DNA of 64,000 nucleotides from Streptomyces sp. I05A-00742 (GTDB lineage Bacteria; Actinomycetota; Actinomycetes; Streptomycetales; Streptomycetaceae): NCBI RefSeq assembly GCF_013055795.1, contig NZ_JABETO010000014.1, positions 1-64,000 on the forward strand, given 5' to 3'. Shown one piece after another: positions 8,969 to 17,186 of the stretch (position 1 is the first letter of the stretch; each line of letters opens with the position of its first letter). The position numbers and the translations under genes were made by a program. The notes under the pieces are model-generated. The model worked only from the letters and a program-made list of their open reading frames with translations, had not been told where the DNA came from and did no database searches.

Positions 8969-9835
8969 GTGACTGGAACGCTCGTACTCGCAGGAACCCC
9001 CATCGGCGACGTCGCCGACGCGCCGCCCCGGCTGGCCGCCGAACTCACCGCCGCCGAGGTCATCGCCGCGGAGGACACCCGCAGGCTGCGCCGCCTCACC
9101 CAGGCTCTGGGGGTGCACACCACCGGGCGGGTCGTCTCGTACTTCGAGGGCAACGAGGCGTCCCGGACGCCCGAGTTGGTGGAGGCGCTGACCGGCGGGG
9201 CGCGGGTGCTGCTGGTCACGGACGCCGGGATGCCGTCGGTCTCCGACCCCGGGTACCGCCTGGTGGCGGCCGCGGTCGAGCGGGGAGTGAAGGTGACGGC
9301 CGTCCCCGGACCGTCGGCGGTGCTGACCGCGCTCGCGGTGTCCGGGCTGCCGGTGGACCGGTTCTGCTTCGAGGGCTTCCTGCCGCGCAAGGCCGGGGAG
9401 CGGCTCGGACGGCTGCGCGAGGTGGCGGCCGAGCGCCGCACCCTCGTCTACTTCGAGGCCCCGCACCGCCTGGACGACACCCTGGCCGCCATGGCCGAGG
9501 TGTTCGGCGGGGAGCGCCGGGCCGCGGTCTGCCGGGAGCTGACCAAGACCTACGAGGAGGTCCGGCGCGGCCCCCTGGCGGAGCTGGCCGCCTGGGCCGC
9601 CGAGGGCGTCCGCGGCGAGATCACCGTCGTCGTGGAGGGTGCCGCGCCGCCCGGGCCGGAGGACACCGACGCGGCCGAGCTGGTCCGCCGGGTGCGGGTC
9701 CGCGAGGAGGCCGGGGAGCGCCGCAAGGAGGCGATCGCCGCGGTCGCGGCCGAGGCCGGGCTCCCCAAGCGGGAGGTCTTCGACGCGGTGGTCGCCGCGA
9801 AAACCGCCGGGAAATCCGCGCGAGCGGAACAGTAG
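8969..9835 (+). CDS. rsmI: 16S rRNA (cytidine-1402 2'-O)-methyltransferase
   Basis: A 288-residue SAM-dependent methyltransferase of the tetrapyrrole-methylase fold. It modifies the 2'-O of C1402 in the decoding centre of 16S rRNA. Motifs visible in order: LAGTPIGD near residues 5-13, AEDTR near 31-35, DAGMPSVSDPGYRLV near 86-100, and GPSAVLTAL near 112-120. Length is normal for the family. The GTG at 8969 is preceded by GAGGA and matches the usual start just before the first strand. It is transcribed divergently from pmt; the 99-bp spacer must hold both promoters. Confidence 0.95.
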   Translation: MTGTLVLAGTPIGDVADAPPRLAAELTAAEVIAAEDTRRLRRLTQALGVHTTGRVVSYFEGNEASRTPELVEALTGGARVLLVTDAGMPSVSDPGYRLVAAAVERGVKVTAVPGPSAVLTALAVSGLPVDRFCFEGFLPRKAGERLGRLREVAAERRTLVYFEAPHRLDDTLAAMAEVFGGERRAAVCRELTKTYEEVRRGPLAELAAWAAEGVRGEITVVVEGAAPPGPEDTDAAELVRRVRVREEAGERRKEAIAAVAAEAGLPKREVFDAVVAAKTAGKSARAEQ

Positions 9836-9854
9836 GCGCCGGAAGAAGGCTCTC

Positions 9855-9904
9855 CGGGAACCGCGGGAGTGAAGCCCGGAATCCGCTCCGACAAGCGGTT
9901 CCCG
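9855..9904 (+). terminator. Long-loop inverted repeat after rsmI
   Basis: CGGGAACCGC (9855-9864) pairs perfectly with GCGGTTCCCG (9895-9904), and the 30-nt loop contains a smaller GC hairpin. It starts 20 bp after the rsmI stop, so it probably terminates rsmI. Confidence 0.45.
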
Positions 9905-10158
9905 CACTGGCACGGAGTAGCCGGTCCGTCACGAAATGCCGCCTGCCGCGTCCCGCCGTAAAGTAAAGGGCTGGAGCGAAAAGCAAAGGTCAGACCTCGC
10001 TCCCGGGCTCTTCGGGCATGTAGCGGTTAAGTTTGCCCCAATTCGAGGAATGGGCTGCTGCGTCGAGGCGGGAATGGGCGTTCCCTGGATGTGGGACGTC
10101 CGATCCCGATGAACGTCCGAACGGACTGGGAAATGTCCGGAGGACAAGAGGAGCTGCC
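9905..10158 (+). promoter_or_regulatory. Promoter and leader of the zinc-ribbon gene
   Basis: No gene here. The stretch around 9955-9990 is noticeably less GC-rich (TAAAGTAAAG). It is followed by two potential hairpins: GGAGCG at 9973-9978 with CGCTCC at 9998-10003, and GCCCGA/TCGGGC-type pairing at about 10003-10017. A promoter near 9960 followed by a structured 5-prime leader of about 170 nt would fit. I match it to no known riboswitch. Confidence 0.35.
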
Positions 10159-10644
10159 ATGAGCGAGACCGCAGGGACCTCACGTGGCGTGGAGTCCGGA
10201 ACCGCCACCCGCACGGCGACCGAACGCGGTGCGCCGGCCGTCCGGACGGGCCACGACACGGTCCACGAGTCGTACGCCTTCGCCTGCATGAGGTGCGCGC
10301 ACAGCTGGGAACAGTCGTACGAGATAGAGCACCACGTGGACCCCGAGGGCCGGCCCTTCGTGACGTACCACGCGGACGGCGTGCGGGTGCCCTCCCCGCT
10401 CACCCGTCCCACGTGCCCCAACTGCGGGGCGCACGTCGTCCGCATCATGCGCTCGGGCCAGGTCTCCCAGATCGCCGACGCCCTGCACCTGGCCTCCCGG
10501 ACGACCGTGTCGCCCGCCGCCCCCACCGGGCCGTTCATGAGCGGCGGCATCGCGGTCGGCGACGAGCCGGGGGAGGCCGCCGAGCGGGAGCGGCGCCACC
10601 ACTGGCACCTCTCCGACCTGCTCCACCCCTTCCACCGGAAGTAG
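10159..10644 (+). CDS. Conserved zinc-ribbon protein of unknown function
   Basis: A 161-residue soluble protein with two CXXC pairs, C43-M-R-C46 and C86-P-N-C89, about 40 residues apart: a treble-clef or zinc-ribbon arrangement. The N-terminal 35 residues are low-complexity and Thr/Gly-rich. The C-terminus is His/Arg-rich (RERRHHWHLSDLLHPFHRK). I chose the ATG at 10159 because a GAGGAG ribosome site lies 6 nt upstream. The protein is probably metal-binding, but the sequence does not say whether it binds DNA, RNA or protein. The last 29 bp of the gene are tandemly duplicated just outside it. The next gene, tatD, has its own promoter. Confidence 0.8.
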   Translation: MSETAGTSRGVESGTATRTATERGAPAVRTGHDTVHESYAFACMRCAHSWEQSYEIEHHVDPEGRPFVTYHADGVRVPSPLTRPTCPNCGAHVVRIMRSGQVSQIADALHLASRTTVSPAAPTGPFMSGGIAVGDEPGEAAERERRHHWHLSDLLHPFHRK

Positions 10645-10672
10645 ACCTGCTCCCCCCTTCCACCGGAAGTAG
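10616..10672 (+). repeat. Tandem duplication of a gene 3-prime end
   Basis: Two adjacent units, 10616-10644 (29 bp, including the stop codon) and 10645-10672 (28 bp), differ by one substitution/deletion in the C-run. The second copy repeats the last nine codons and stop outside the reading frame. It looks like recent slippage. Confidence 0.85.
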
Positions 10673-10726
10673 GGGGCCCGGGGGGCCGGGACCCCGCCCG
10701 GTCCGGCGCGGTCCGGGAGCGGTCCT

Positions 10727-10732
10727 TAGAAT
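10727..10732 (+). promoter_or_regulatory. -10 box for leaderless tatD transcript
   Basis: TAGAAT, close to the consensus TATAAT, lies 7 nt before the tatD ATG with no ribosome site between them. Confidence 0.5.
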
Positions 10733-10739
10733 CCCGACC

Positions 10740-11660
10740 ATGGCGGCGACAGCATCGAACAGCGGCTCGGCGGACGGCGGGCGGAAGAAGAACGACGACA
10801 AGGACGTCCCTCCGCCGCCACCGGCGCCGCTGAACGTGCCCGTGGCCGACTCGCACACCCATCTGGACATGCAGGGCGGCACCGTCACGGAAGCCCTGGC
10901 CAAGGCCGCCGCCGTCGGAGTGACGACCGTGATCCAGGTGGGGTGCGACCTGGCCGGTTCCCGCTGGGCGGCCGAGACGGCCGCCGCCCACGACGGCGTC
11001 TGGGCCACCGTGGCCCTGCACCCCAACGAAGCGCCCAGGATCGTCCTCGGCGACCCCGACGGCTGGTCCCGCCAGGGCGCCCGCGGGCCCGGCGGAGAGG
11101 CCGCCCTCGACGCGGCCCTGGACGAGATCGACGCCCTGGCCGCGCTGGAGCACGTCCGCGGCGTGGGCGAGACCGGGCTCGACTTCTTCCGCACCGGCCC
11201 GGAGGGCGTGGCCGCGCAGGAACGCTCGTTCCGGCGGCACATCGCGATCGCCAAGCGGCACGGCAAGGCCCTGGTCATCCACGACCGGGACGCGCACGAC
11301 GACGTCCTGCGGGTGCTCGCCGAGGAGGGCGCGCCCGAGCTGGTCGTCTTCCACTGCTTCTCCGGGGACGCGGCGATGGCCAAGATCTGCGCCGAGGCCG
11401 GCTACTACCTCTCCTTCGCCGGCAACGTCACCTTCAAGAACGCCCAGCCGCTGCGCGACGCGCTGGCGGCCGCGCCCCTCGACCGGATCCTCGTCGAGAC
11501 CGACGCGCCCTTCCTCACCCCGGTCCCGTATCGCGGACGGCCCAACGCGCCGTACCTCATTCCGGTCACTCTCCGGGCGATGGCCGCGGTGAAGGGCGTG
11601 GACGAGGACGCCCTGGCCACGGCGATCGCCGCGAATACCGCACGGGTATTCCAGTACTGA
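10740..11660 (+). CDS. tatD: TatD family metal-dependent DNase
   Basis: A 306-residue TIM-barrel hydrolase of the TatD/YcfH family, two-metal-dependent nucleases acting in the cytoplasm on DNA. Metal-ligand motifs are all present: DSHTHLD near residue 36, the GETGLDFF strand with its Glu/Asp, IHDRDAHD, FHCFSGD, and the terminal VETDAPFLTP. The first about 30 residues are a low-complexity, charged then Pro-rich extension (KKNDDKDVPPPPP) not needed by the fold. The ATG at 10740 lies 7 nt after a TAGAAT box, so it may be leaderless. The protein ends normally at the helix after the last catalytic Asp. Confidence 0.93.
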   Translation: MAATASNSGSADGGRKKNDDKDVPPPPPAPLNVPVADSHTHLDMQGGTVTEALAKAAAVGVTTVIQVGCDLAGSRWAAETAAAHDGVWATVALHPNEAPRIVLGDPDGWSRQGARGPGGEAALDAALDEIDALAALEHVRGVGETGLDFFRTGPEGVAAQERSFRRHIAIAKRHGKALVIHDRDAHDDVLRVLAEEGAPELVVFHCFSGDAAMAKICAEAGYYLSFAGNVTFKNAQPLRDALAAAPLDRILVETDAPFLTPVPYRGRPNAPYLIPVTLRAMAAVKGVDEDALATAIAANTARVFQY

Positions 11661-11754
11661 CCCCTGGTTCACGACACAGGGTGACGGGCGGACTTTGGAG
11701 AGTCACAGAAGCTCCGCTACAGTCCTGGCCCGTCAGCCGACCCAGTGGAGTGTC

Positions 11755-13287
11755 GTGAGCCATCCGCAGGGCAGCCCCCACGCTGCGCGCCGCGGTGCGG
11801 CAGAGCCGTCGCCGTACGGCCCGTACGCGCCCCACGAGGTCTACGGGACCTCCGACCCCTACGGGTCCCACGGGAGCCGTGACGTTCGCGAGCCCTACGA
11901 GCCCTACGAGGCGTACGTGCCCCGGCAGTCCTCGGGGTCGCCCGGGACCGCCGCGGAGCCGCCCTCGGGCACCGTGCTGACCGGCGTCGTCCACACCCCG
12001 TACGACCATCACCCGTACGAGGGGTACGCGCCCGCCGTCGTCGAGCCGGAGCCCGGTGAAGCCGGCCGGAGCGGCCCGTTCAGCGGCATCGACGACGAGG
12101 AGCCGCCCGAGGACCTCTACGGCGAGGCGCCCCCGCCCGGCCGCGCGGGCGGACGCCGGGCCGGGCGGCGCAAGCGGACGGCGGCCCGGCAGCACGGCGA
12201 CCCGCTGCGCCGGCTGCTCCCGCAGGCCCTGGTCGTCGCGTTCCTGGCGGGCGGCACCTCCGCCTTCGTCGCCGGCGACAAGGCCGTCGAGCTCAGCGTC
12301 GACGGCGCCCCGCGCACCCTGCACACCTTCGCCGACGACGTCGAGGAACTGCTGGCCGACGAGGGCATGGCCGTCGGCGACCACGACATCGTCGCCCCCG
12401 GCCGCCACCACGACCTGGCCACCGGCGACCGGGTCATCGTCCGCTACGGCCGGCCCGTCACCCTCACCCTCGACGGCGAGCGCCGCCAGGTGTGGACCAC
12501 CGCGAGGACCGTGGACGGCGCCCTGCGCCAGCTCGGCGTCCGGGCCGACGGGGCCTACCTCTCCGCCTCCCGCTCGGCGCCCATCGGCCGGACCGGCCTG
12601 GACCTGGACGTCCGCACCGAGCGCACCCTCACCTTCATGGCCGACGGGCGCACCCGCACCATCCGCACCAATGCCGCGACCGTCCACGAGGCCATCGAGC
12701 AGGCCGGCATCTCCCTCCGCGGCGAGGACACCGCCTCCGTCGACCCGGACAGCTTCCCGCGCGACGGCCAGACGATCTCGATCATGCGGATCACGGGCGG
12801 CCAGGAGGTCCGCGAGGTGCCCATCGACTTCACCACCGAGCGCCACGACGACCCCGCCCTCACCAAGGGCACCGAGGTCGTCGCCCAGCGCGGCGAGAAG
12901 GGCGTCGAGCGCGTCACCTACGCGCTCCGGACGGTCAACGGTGTCCGGCAGCGGCCCAGGAAGATCTCCTCGGAGACCGTCCGCAAGCCCCGCACCCAGA
13001 TCATCAGGGTGGGCACCAAGAAGATGCCCACCGCCGTGCAGGGCGCGGACGGTCTGAACTGGAACGGTCTCGCCCAGTGCGAGGCCGGCGGCCGGCCGAA
13101 CGCGGTGGATCCGTCCGGCACCTACGGCGGCCTCTACCAGTTCGACGTCCGCACCTGGCAGTCCCTCGGCGGCAGCGGCCGGCCGCAGGACGCCTCGGCC
13201 GAGGAGCAGACCCTGCGGGCCAAGAAGCTGTACGTACGCCGGGGGGCGAGCCCGTGGCCCGTGTGCGGCCGTAAACTTCACGGGTGA
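11755..13287 (+). CDS. rpfB: Resuscitation-promoting factor RpfB (DUF348-G5-transglycosylase)
   Basis: A 510-residue cell-wall lytic enzyme that cleaves peptidoglycan during spore germination or resuscitation. Domains in order: a cytoplasmic Tyr/Pro-rich tail (1-130), a basic stretch, one membrane anchor (about 152-174), three DUF348 repeats (about 177-215, 234-272, 291-330), a G5 domain (about 345-422) and a lysozyme-like Rpf domain (about 433-510) with the catalytic Glu in QCEAGG (E443). I chose the GTG at 11755 because GGAG lies 7 nt upstream. The long Tyr-rich cytoplasmic tail, with repeated PY and EPYE motifs, is unusual and could be a phosphorylation or docking segment (inference). It shares a GTGA overlap with rsmA, so the two are cotranslated. 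Confidence 0.93.
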   Translation: MSHPQGSPHAARRGAAEPSPYGPYAPHEVYGTSDPYGSHGSRDVREPYEPYEAYVPRQSSGSPGTAAEPPSGTVLTGVVHTPYDHHPYEGYAPAVVEPEPGEAGRSGPFSGIDDEEPPEDLYGEAPPPGRAGGRRAGRRKRTAARQHGDPLRRLLPQALVVAFLAGGTSAFVAGDKAVELSVDGAPRTLHTFADDVEELLADEGMAVGDHDIVAPGRHHDLATGDRVIVRYGRPVTLTLDGERRQVWTTARTVDGALRQLGVRADGAYLSASRSAPIGRTGLDLDVRTERTLTFMADGRTRTIRTNAATVHEAIEQAGISLRGEDTASVDPDSFPRDGQTISIMRITGGQEVREVPIDFTTERHDDPALTKGTEVVAQRGEKGVERVTYALRTVNGVRQRPRKISSETVRKPRTQIIRVGTKKMPTAVQGADGLNWNGLAQCEAGGRPNAVDPSGTYGGLYQFDVRTWQSLGGSGRPQDASAEEQTLRAKKLYVRRGASPWPVCGRKLHG

Positions 13288-14159
13288 GCTCCAGCCCCAG
13301 CACAGACGAGTCCGGCGCCCTGCTCGGCCCCGCCGACATCCGCGAACTGGCCGCCGCCCTCGGGGTGCGCCCCACCAAGCAGCGCGGTCAGAACTTCGTG
13401 ATCGACGCCAACACGGTGCGGCGCATCGTCCGCACCGCCGAGGTGCGGCCCGACGACGTGGTCGTCGAGGTCGGCCCGGGGCTGGGGTCGCTGACGCTCG
13501 CCCTGCTGGAGGCCGCCGACCGGGTCACCGCCGTCGAGATCGACGACGTCCTGGCCGCCGCCCTCCCGGCGACCGTCGCCGCCCGGCTGCCCGGCCGCGC
13601 CGACCGCTTCGCCCTCGTGCACAGCGACGCCATGCGCGTCACCGAACTGCCGGGACCGCCGCCCACCGCGCTGGTCGCCAACCTCCCGTACAACGTGGCC
13701 GTGCCTGTGCTGCTGCACATGCTGGAGCAGTTCCCCAGCATCGAGCGCACCCTCGTCATGGTGCAGGCCGAGGTCGCCGACCGGCTGGCCGCCGCCCCCG
13801 GCTCCAAGGTGTACGGCGTGCCGTCCGTCAAGGCCGCCTGGTACGCCGAGGTCAAGCGGGCCGGCGCCATCGGCCGCAACGTCTTCTGGCCCGCCCCGAA
13901 CGTCGACTCCGGCCTCGTCTCCCTCGTGCGGCGCGCGAAGCCCATCGAGACCACGGCGACCAGGAAGGAGGTCTTCGCGGTCGTGGACGCCGCCTTCGCC
14001 CAGCGCCGCAAGACCCTGCGCGCCGCCCTCGCCGGCTGGGCGGGCTCCGCCGCCGCCGCGGAGGCCGCGCTGGTCGCCGCCGGGGTCTCGCCGCAGGCGC
14101 GCGGCGAGTCGCTGACGGTGGACGAGTTCGTGGCCATCGCCGAACACAAGGCGGCCTGA
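13284..14159 (+). CDS. rsmA: 16S rRNA dimethyladenosine transferase RsmA (KsgA)
   Basis: A 291-residue SAM-dependent methyltransferase that dimethylates the two adjacent adenosines of the 3-prime terminal helix of 16S rRNA late in 30S assembly. Visible motifs: GQNFVID near residue 35, the SAM loop VVEVGPGLGSLT near 59-70, an acidic VEID following the next strand, and the catalytic NLPYN. The helical C-terminal domain carries QRRKTLR. The GTG start overlaps the rpfB stop by four bases. Loss of this enzyme is known to give kasugamycin resistance in bacteria. Confidence 0.96.
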   Translation: MSSSPSTDESGALLGPADIRELAAALGVRPTKQRGQNFVIDANTVRRIVRTAEVRPDDVVVEVGPGLGSLTLALLEAADRVTAVEIDDVLAAALPATVAARLPGRADRFALVHSDAMRVTELPGPPPTALVANLPYNVAVPVLLHMLEQFPSIERTLVMVQAEVADRLAAAPGSKVYGVPSVKAAWYAEVKRAGAIGRNVFWPAPNVDSGLVSLVRRAKPIETTATRKEVFAVVDAAFAQRRKTLRAALAGWAGSAAAAEAALVAAGVSPQARGESLTVDEFVAIAEHKAA

Positions 14160-14225
14160 GCGGGTCTCTGCTGTTCCTGTGGCTTTCTGATGTCCCGCCC
14201 GCCCCGACCCGAGGAGCCGTCCTCC

Positions 14226-15143
14226 GTGACCGCGCAGTCCGTCACCGTCCGCGTGCCCGCCAAGGTCAACGTCCAGCTCGCCGTCGCCGGTCCGCGCCCC
14301 GACGGCTTCCACAACCTGGCCAACGTCTTCCTCGCCGTCTCCCTCCACGACCGCGTCACCGCCACCCCGGCCGACGAACTGCGGATCACCTGCTCCGGCC
14401 CCGACGCCGACCAGGTCCCCCTCGACCCCTCCAACCTCGCCGCCCGCGCCGCCCTCGCCCTCGCCTCCCGGTACGGGCGCGAGGCCCGCGTCCACCTCCA
14501 CATCGACAAGGACATCCCCGTCGCCGGCGGCATGGCCGGCGGCAGCGCGGACGGCGCCGGCGCCCTCCTCGCCTGCGACGCCCTCTGGGGCACGCACGCC
14601 TCGCTCGATGAACTCCTCGCCATCTGCGCCGAGTTGGGCAGCGACGTACCCTTCAGCCTGCTCGGCGGCGCGGCGCTCGGCCGCGGGCGCGGTGAGCAAC
14701 TCACCCCCCTGGAAGTCGGCGGCACCTTCCACTGGGTCTTCGCCGTCGCCGACGGCGGGCTCTCCACCCCGGCCGTCTACGCGGAATGCGACCGCCTCCG
14801 CGCCGCGGCGGGCACCGACCCGGGCCCCGACCAGCCCCCGGCTTCCACCGCCCTGCTCGACGCGCTCCGGGGCGGGGACGCGGCCGCTCTGGCCGACGCC
14901 GTTTCCAACGACCTTCAGGCGGCGGCCGTTTCGCTCCGTCCTTCGCTTGCGGAGACCCTCGCGGCCGGCTCCTCTGCCGGTGCGCTCGCCGCCATGGTCT
15001 CCGGGTCGGGGCCGACCACCGCCTTTCTCGCCAAGAGCGCGGAGGAGGCGGAGCGGGTGGCCGCGGCGCTGCGGAGTTCGGGGACGTGCCGGGCCGTGCG
15101 GGTGGCGACGGGGCCGGTGGACGGGGCGACGGTCGTCGGCTGA
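14226..15143 (+). CDS. ispE: 4-diphosphocytidyl-2-C-methyl-D-erythritol kinase IspE
   Basis: A 305-residue GHMP kinase that phosphorylates CDP-methylerythritol with ATP in the MEP isoprenoid pathway. Landmarks: N-terminal VRVPAKVNVQLAV with the conserved Lys-Val-Asn, DGFHNLANVF, the phosphate loop PVAGGMAGGSADGAGAL, and the C-terminal glycine motif SGSGPTTAFLA. I chose the GTG at 14226, which has GAGGAG 9 nt upstream, over the in-frame ATG at 14190 that has no ribosome site. It lies 66 bp after rsmA in the same direction and probably ends the rpfB-rsmA-ispE operon; a dispersed hairpin repeat follows directly. Confidence 0.95.
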   Translation: MTAQSVTVRVPAKVNVQLAVAGPRPDGFHNLANVFLAVSLHDRVTATPADELRITCSGPDADQVPLDPSNLAARAALALASRYGREARVHLHIDKDIPVAGGMAGGSADGAGALLACDALWGTHASLDELLAICAELGSDVPFSLLGGAALGRGRGEQLTPLEVGGTFHWVFAVADGGLSTPAVYAECDRLRAAAGTDPGPDQPPASTALLDALRGGDAAALADAVSNDLQAAAVSLRPSLAETLAAGSSAGALAAMVSGSGPTTAFLAKSAEEAERVAAALRSSGTCRAVRVATGPVDGATVVG

Positions 15144-15154
15144 CGAGTTGAAGT

Positions 15155-15255
15155 CAGCCTGTCCAGCGTTTGAGGGGCGCGCCGCAGGCGCGCTCGGGGG
15201 GTACGGGGGCTCGCCCCCGCAGAAACGGTGAAAGGGAGGGACCGGGGCACAACCC
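15155..15255. repeat. Dispersed intergenic hairpin repeat, copy B
   Basis: A diverged copy begins 12 bp after the ispE stop. It keeps the GTCCAGCGTTTGAGG arm (two changes from consensus), a GCGCGCCGCAGGCGCGC hairpin, the GGGGGCTCGCCCCC hairpin and the GAAACGGTGAAAGGG tail. It probably ends the ispE transcript. Confidence 0.85.
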
Positions 15256-15290
15256 CCCGCCGGGGGCGCGCAGTAGCGCGCCGCACGCTC

Positions 15291-15319
15291 TTGCGAGACA
15301 TTCGCAGTGCGCCCATCAT
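15291..15319 (+). promoter_or_regulatory. Candidate Nur (nickel regulator) operator over the ECF importer promoter
   Basis: TTGCGA-N5-TCGCAG at 15291-15307 is an almost perfect inverted repeat matching the Nur-box form TTGCaa-N5-ttGCAA described in Streptomyces coelicolor. TTGCGA can also serve as a -35 with a CATCAT -10 at 15314-15319 (17-bp spacer). A repressor bound here would block RNA polymerase, consistent with nickel-dependent repression of the importer downstream. The site is seen directly; its recognition by Nur is inferred. Confidence 0.5.
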
Positions 15320-15370
15320 GCGAGCGGTTCACGCCTGAACGACCGGCTCGATCAGAAGGTGGGCACCGAC

Positions 15371-16420
15371 ATGCACGTACCGGACGGATTCATCGACCTC
15401 CAGACCTCCCTCGCGGCCGGAGCCGCCGCCACCGCCGCCGTGGTGGTAGCCCTGCGCGGCGCGCGCCGCGAGCTGAACGAAGGAGCCGCACCCCTCGCGG
15501 GTCTGGTGGCGGCGTTCATATTCGCTGTGCAGATGCTCAACTTCCCGGTGGCGGCGGGCACCAGCGGCCACCTCCTGGGCGGTGCCCTGGCGGCGGTGCT
15601 GGTCGGCCCGTACACGGGGATGCTATGCGTCACCGTGGTCCTGCTGACGCAGTCGTTCCTGTTCGCGGACGGCGGTCTCACGGCGCTCGGCGTCAACGTC
15701 ACGGACATGGCGGTGACGACGACGCTCGTCGGGTACGGCCTGTTCCGGGCGCTGCTGGCGATACTGCCGCGGGGGCCGCGGTCGGTGACGGTGGCGGCGT
15801 TCGCCGGGGCGCTGGTGTCGGTGCCGGCGGCGGCCTGTGCGTTCACCGTGCTCTACGCGCTGGGCGGGACGACCGACGTGGCGGTGGGCACGGTGTTCGC
15901 GGCGATGACGGGTGTGCACGTGCTGATCGGCGTCGGCGAGGCGGTGATCACGGCCCTGACGGTGGGCGCGGTGCTGGCCGTCCGCCCCGACCTCGTCCAC
16001 GGAGCCCGCGGCACCGCCCGGCCGCTGCTGCTGCGCGGCCCGTCGGGGCAGCCCCTGCCGACGGCGGCACCGGCTCCCTCCCGGTCCCCCCGCCGGTTCG
16101 CCGTCACCGCCATGGCCGTGACGCTGGTGCTCGCCGGGTTCGTCAGCTACTACGCGGCGACCACGCCCGACGGCCTGGAGAAGGTCGCCCAGGACAAGGG
16201 CATCGACCGCGCGGCCGAGGAGCACGCCGCCAAGGACTCGCCGCTCGCGGACTACCAGGTGAAGGACGTAGGGGACGAGCGGGCGTCCGGCGCCCTCGCC
16301 GGGGTGGTCGGGGTCGGCGTCACGTTGGTGGCCGGCACCGGGGTCCTCGTCGTGCTGCGCAGGCGCCGGGGCCGGCGGGACGACCCGCTGCCCGAGGCCC
16401 GGCGGACCGAGGCCGTCTGA
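15371..16420 (+). CDS. ECF nickel/cobalt importer, substrate-binding membrane protein (NikM/CbiM fused to NikN/CbiN-like tail)
   Basis: A 349-residue integral membrane protein. It opens with MHVPDGFID; in NikM/CbiM proteins the N-terminal Met-His and the loop are the metal ligands, which fixes the ATG at 15371. About six to seven helices span residues 12-240. A basic linker then leads to a C-terminal PDGLE-type module: a helix (about 253-270), the extracellular TPDGLEKVAQDKG and PLADYQV segments, and a last helix near 305-325. This is the NikN/CbiN-like auxiliary part, so M and N functions are fused. It forms an operon with the T component (GTG one base after the stop) and the ATPase. The candidate Nur box upstream favours nickel over cobalt. 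Confidence 0.92.
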   Translation: MHVPDGFIDLQTSLAAGAAATAAVVVALRGARRELNEGAAPLAGLVAAFIFAVQMLNFPVAAGTSGHLLGGALAAVLVGPYTGMLCVTVVLLTQSFLFADGGLTALGVNVTDMAVTTTLVGYGLFRALLAILPRGPRSVTVAAFAGALVSVPAAACAFTVLYALGGTTDVAVGTVFAAMTGVHVLIGVGEAVITALTVGAVLAVRPDLVHGARGTARPLLLRGPSGQPLPTAAPAPSRSPRRFAVTAMAVTLVLAGFVSYYAATTPDGLEKVAQDKGIDRAAEEHAAKDSPLADYQVKDVGDERASGALAGVVGVGVTLVAGTGVLVVLRRRRGRRDDPLPEARRTEAV

Positions 16421-16421
16421 C

Positions 16422-17186
16422 GTGGGGGCGGGCCACGGCACGCTGTACCGGCCCGGGAACTCGCCGGTGCACGCACTGCCCGCGCACTGCAAGATCACGG
16501 CCGTGTGCGGCTTCGTGCTCGTCGTGGCGTCCACGCCGCGCACCCACCTGTGGGCGTTCGCCCTCTACGCGCTGCTGCTCGCGGCCGTCACGTCGGCCGC
16601 GAGGCTGCCCGCCGCCGTCGTGCTGCGCAGGCTGGTGATCGAGGCGCCGTTCGTGGCCTTCGCGGTGCTGCTCCCGTTCGTCGCCCGGGGGCCGCGGGTG
16701 GACGTCCTGGGCCTGTCGCTCAGCGAGTCCGGGCTCTGGGACGCGTGGAACGTCCTGGCCAAGGGCACCCTCGGGGTCGCCGCCTCCGTCCTGCTGGCCT
16801 CGACCACCGGGCTGCGGGACCTGCTGCTGGGACTGCGCAGGCTGCGGATGCCCGCGCTGCTCGTGCAGATCGCCTCGTTCATGATCCGCTACGGCGACGT
16901 GGTCACCGACGAGATGCGGCGGATGCGGATCGCCCGGGAGTCCCGGGGCTTCACCGCCCGTGGCGTGCGCCACTGGCGGGTGCTGGCCACCTCCGCCGGG
17001 GCGCTGTTCATCCGCTCCTACGAGCGCGGCGAGCGCGTCCATCTGGCGATGGTCAGCCGCGGGTACACGGGCACGATGCCGGAGACCGCCGCGTCGGCCG
17101 CGACCCGGGCGCAGTGGGCGTCCGCCGCCGCACTGCCGCTGGCCGCGCTGGCGGTCCGCCTGACGACGGAAGGAGTCCTGCTGTGA
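16422..17186 (+). CDS. ECF importer transmembrane (T) component NikQ/CbiQ
   Basis: A 254-residue polytopic protein of the CbiQ/EcfT family that couples the ATPase to the metal-binding subunit. It shows several hydrophobic helices (about 28-60, 65-85, 100-125) and the family coupling-helix signatures: RMRIARESRG near residue 167, and a second Arg-rich segment, SYERGERVHLAMVSRGY near 192-210, with its Ala/Ser-Arg-Gly ending. The GTG start lies one base after the preceding stop, implying coupled translation. Its last codons lie in a 23-bp tandem duplication that also contains the next gene's ribosome site. Confidence 0.93.
   Translation: MGAGHGTLYRPGNSPVHALPAHCKITAVCGFVLVVASTPRTHLWAFALYALLLAAVTSAARLPAAVVLRRLVIEAPFVAFAVLLPFVARGPRVDVLGLSLSESGLWDAWNVLAKGTLGVAASVLLASTTGLRDLLLGLRRLRMPALLVQIASFMIRYGDVVTDEMRRMRIARESRGFTARGVRHWRVLATSAGALFIRSYERGERVHLAMVSRGYTGTMPETAASAATRAQWASAAALPLAALAVRLTTEGVLL

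Noticed and set aside
11661..11754. c-di-AMP (ydaO-type) riboswitch upstream of rpfB
   Set aside because: The 94-nt spacer is too short and lacks the expected structure; such elements precede other rpf genes.
15250..15370. Cobalamin riboswitch upstream of the CbiM-like gene
   Set aside because: Only about 120 nt are available after the repeat, and no B12-box-like conserved sequence is visible; the Nur-like dyad explains regulation better.
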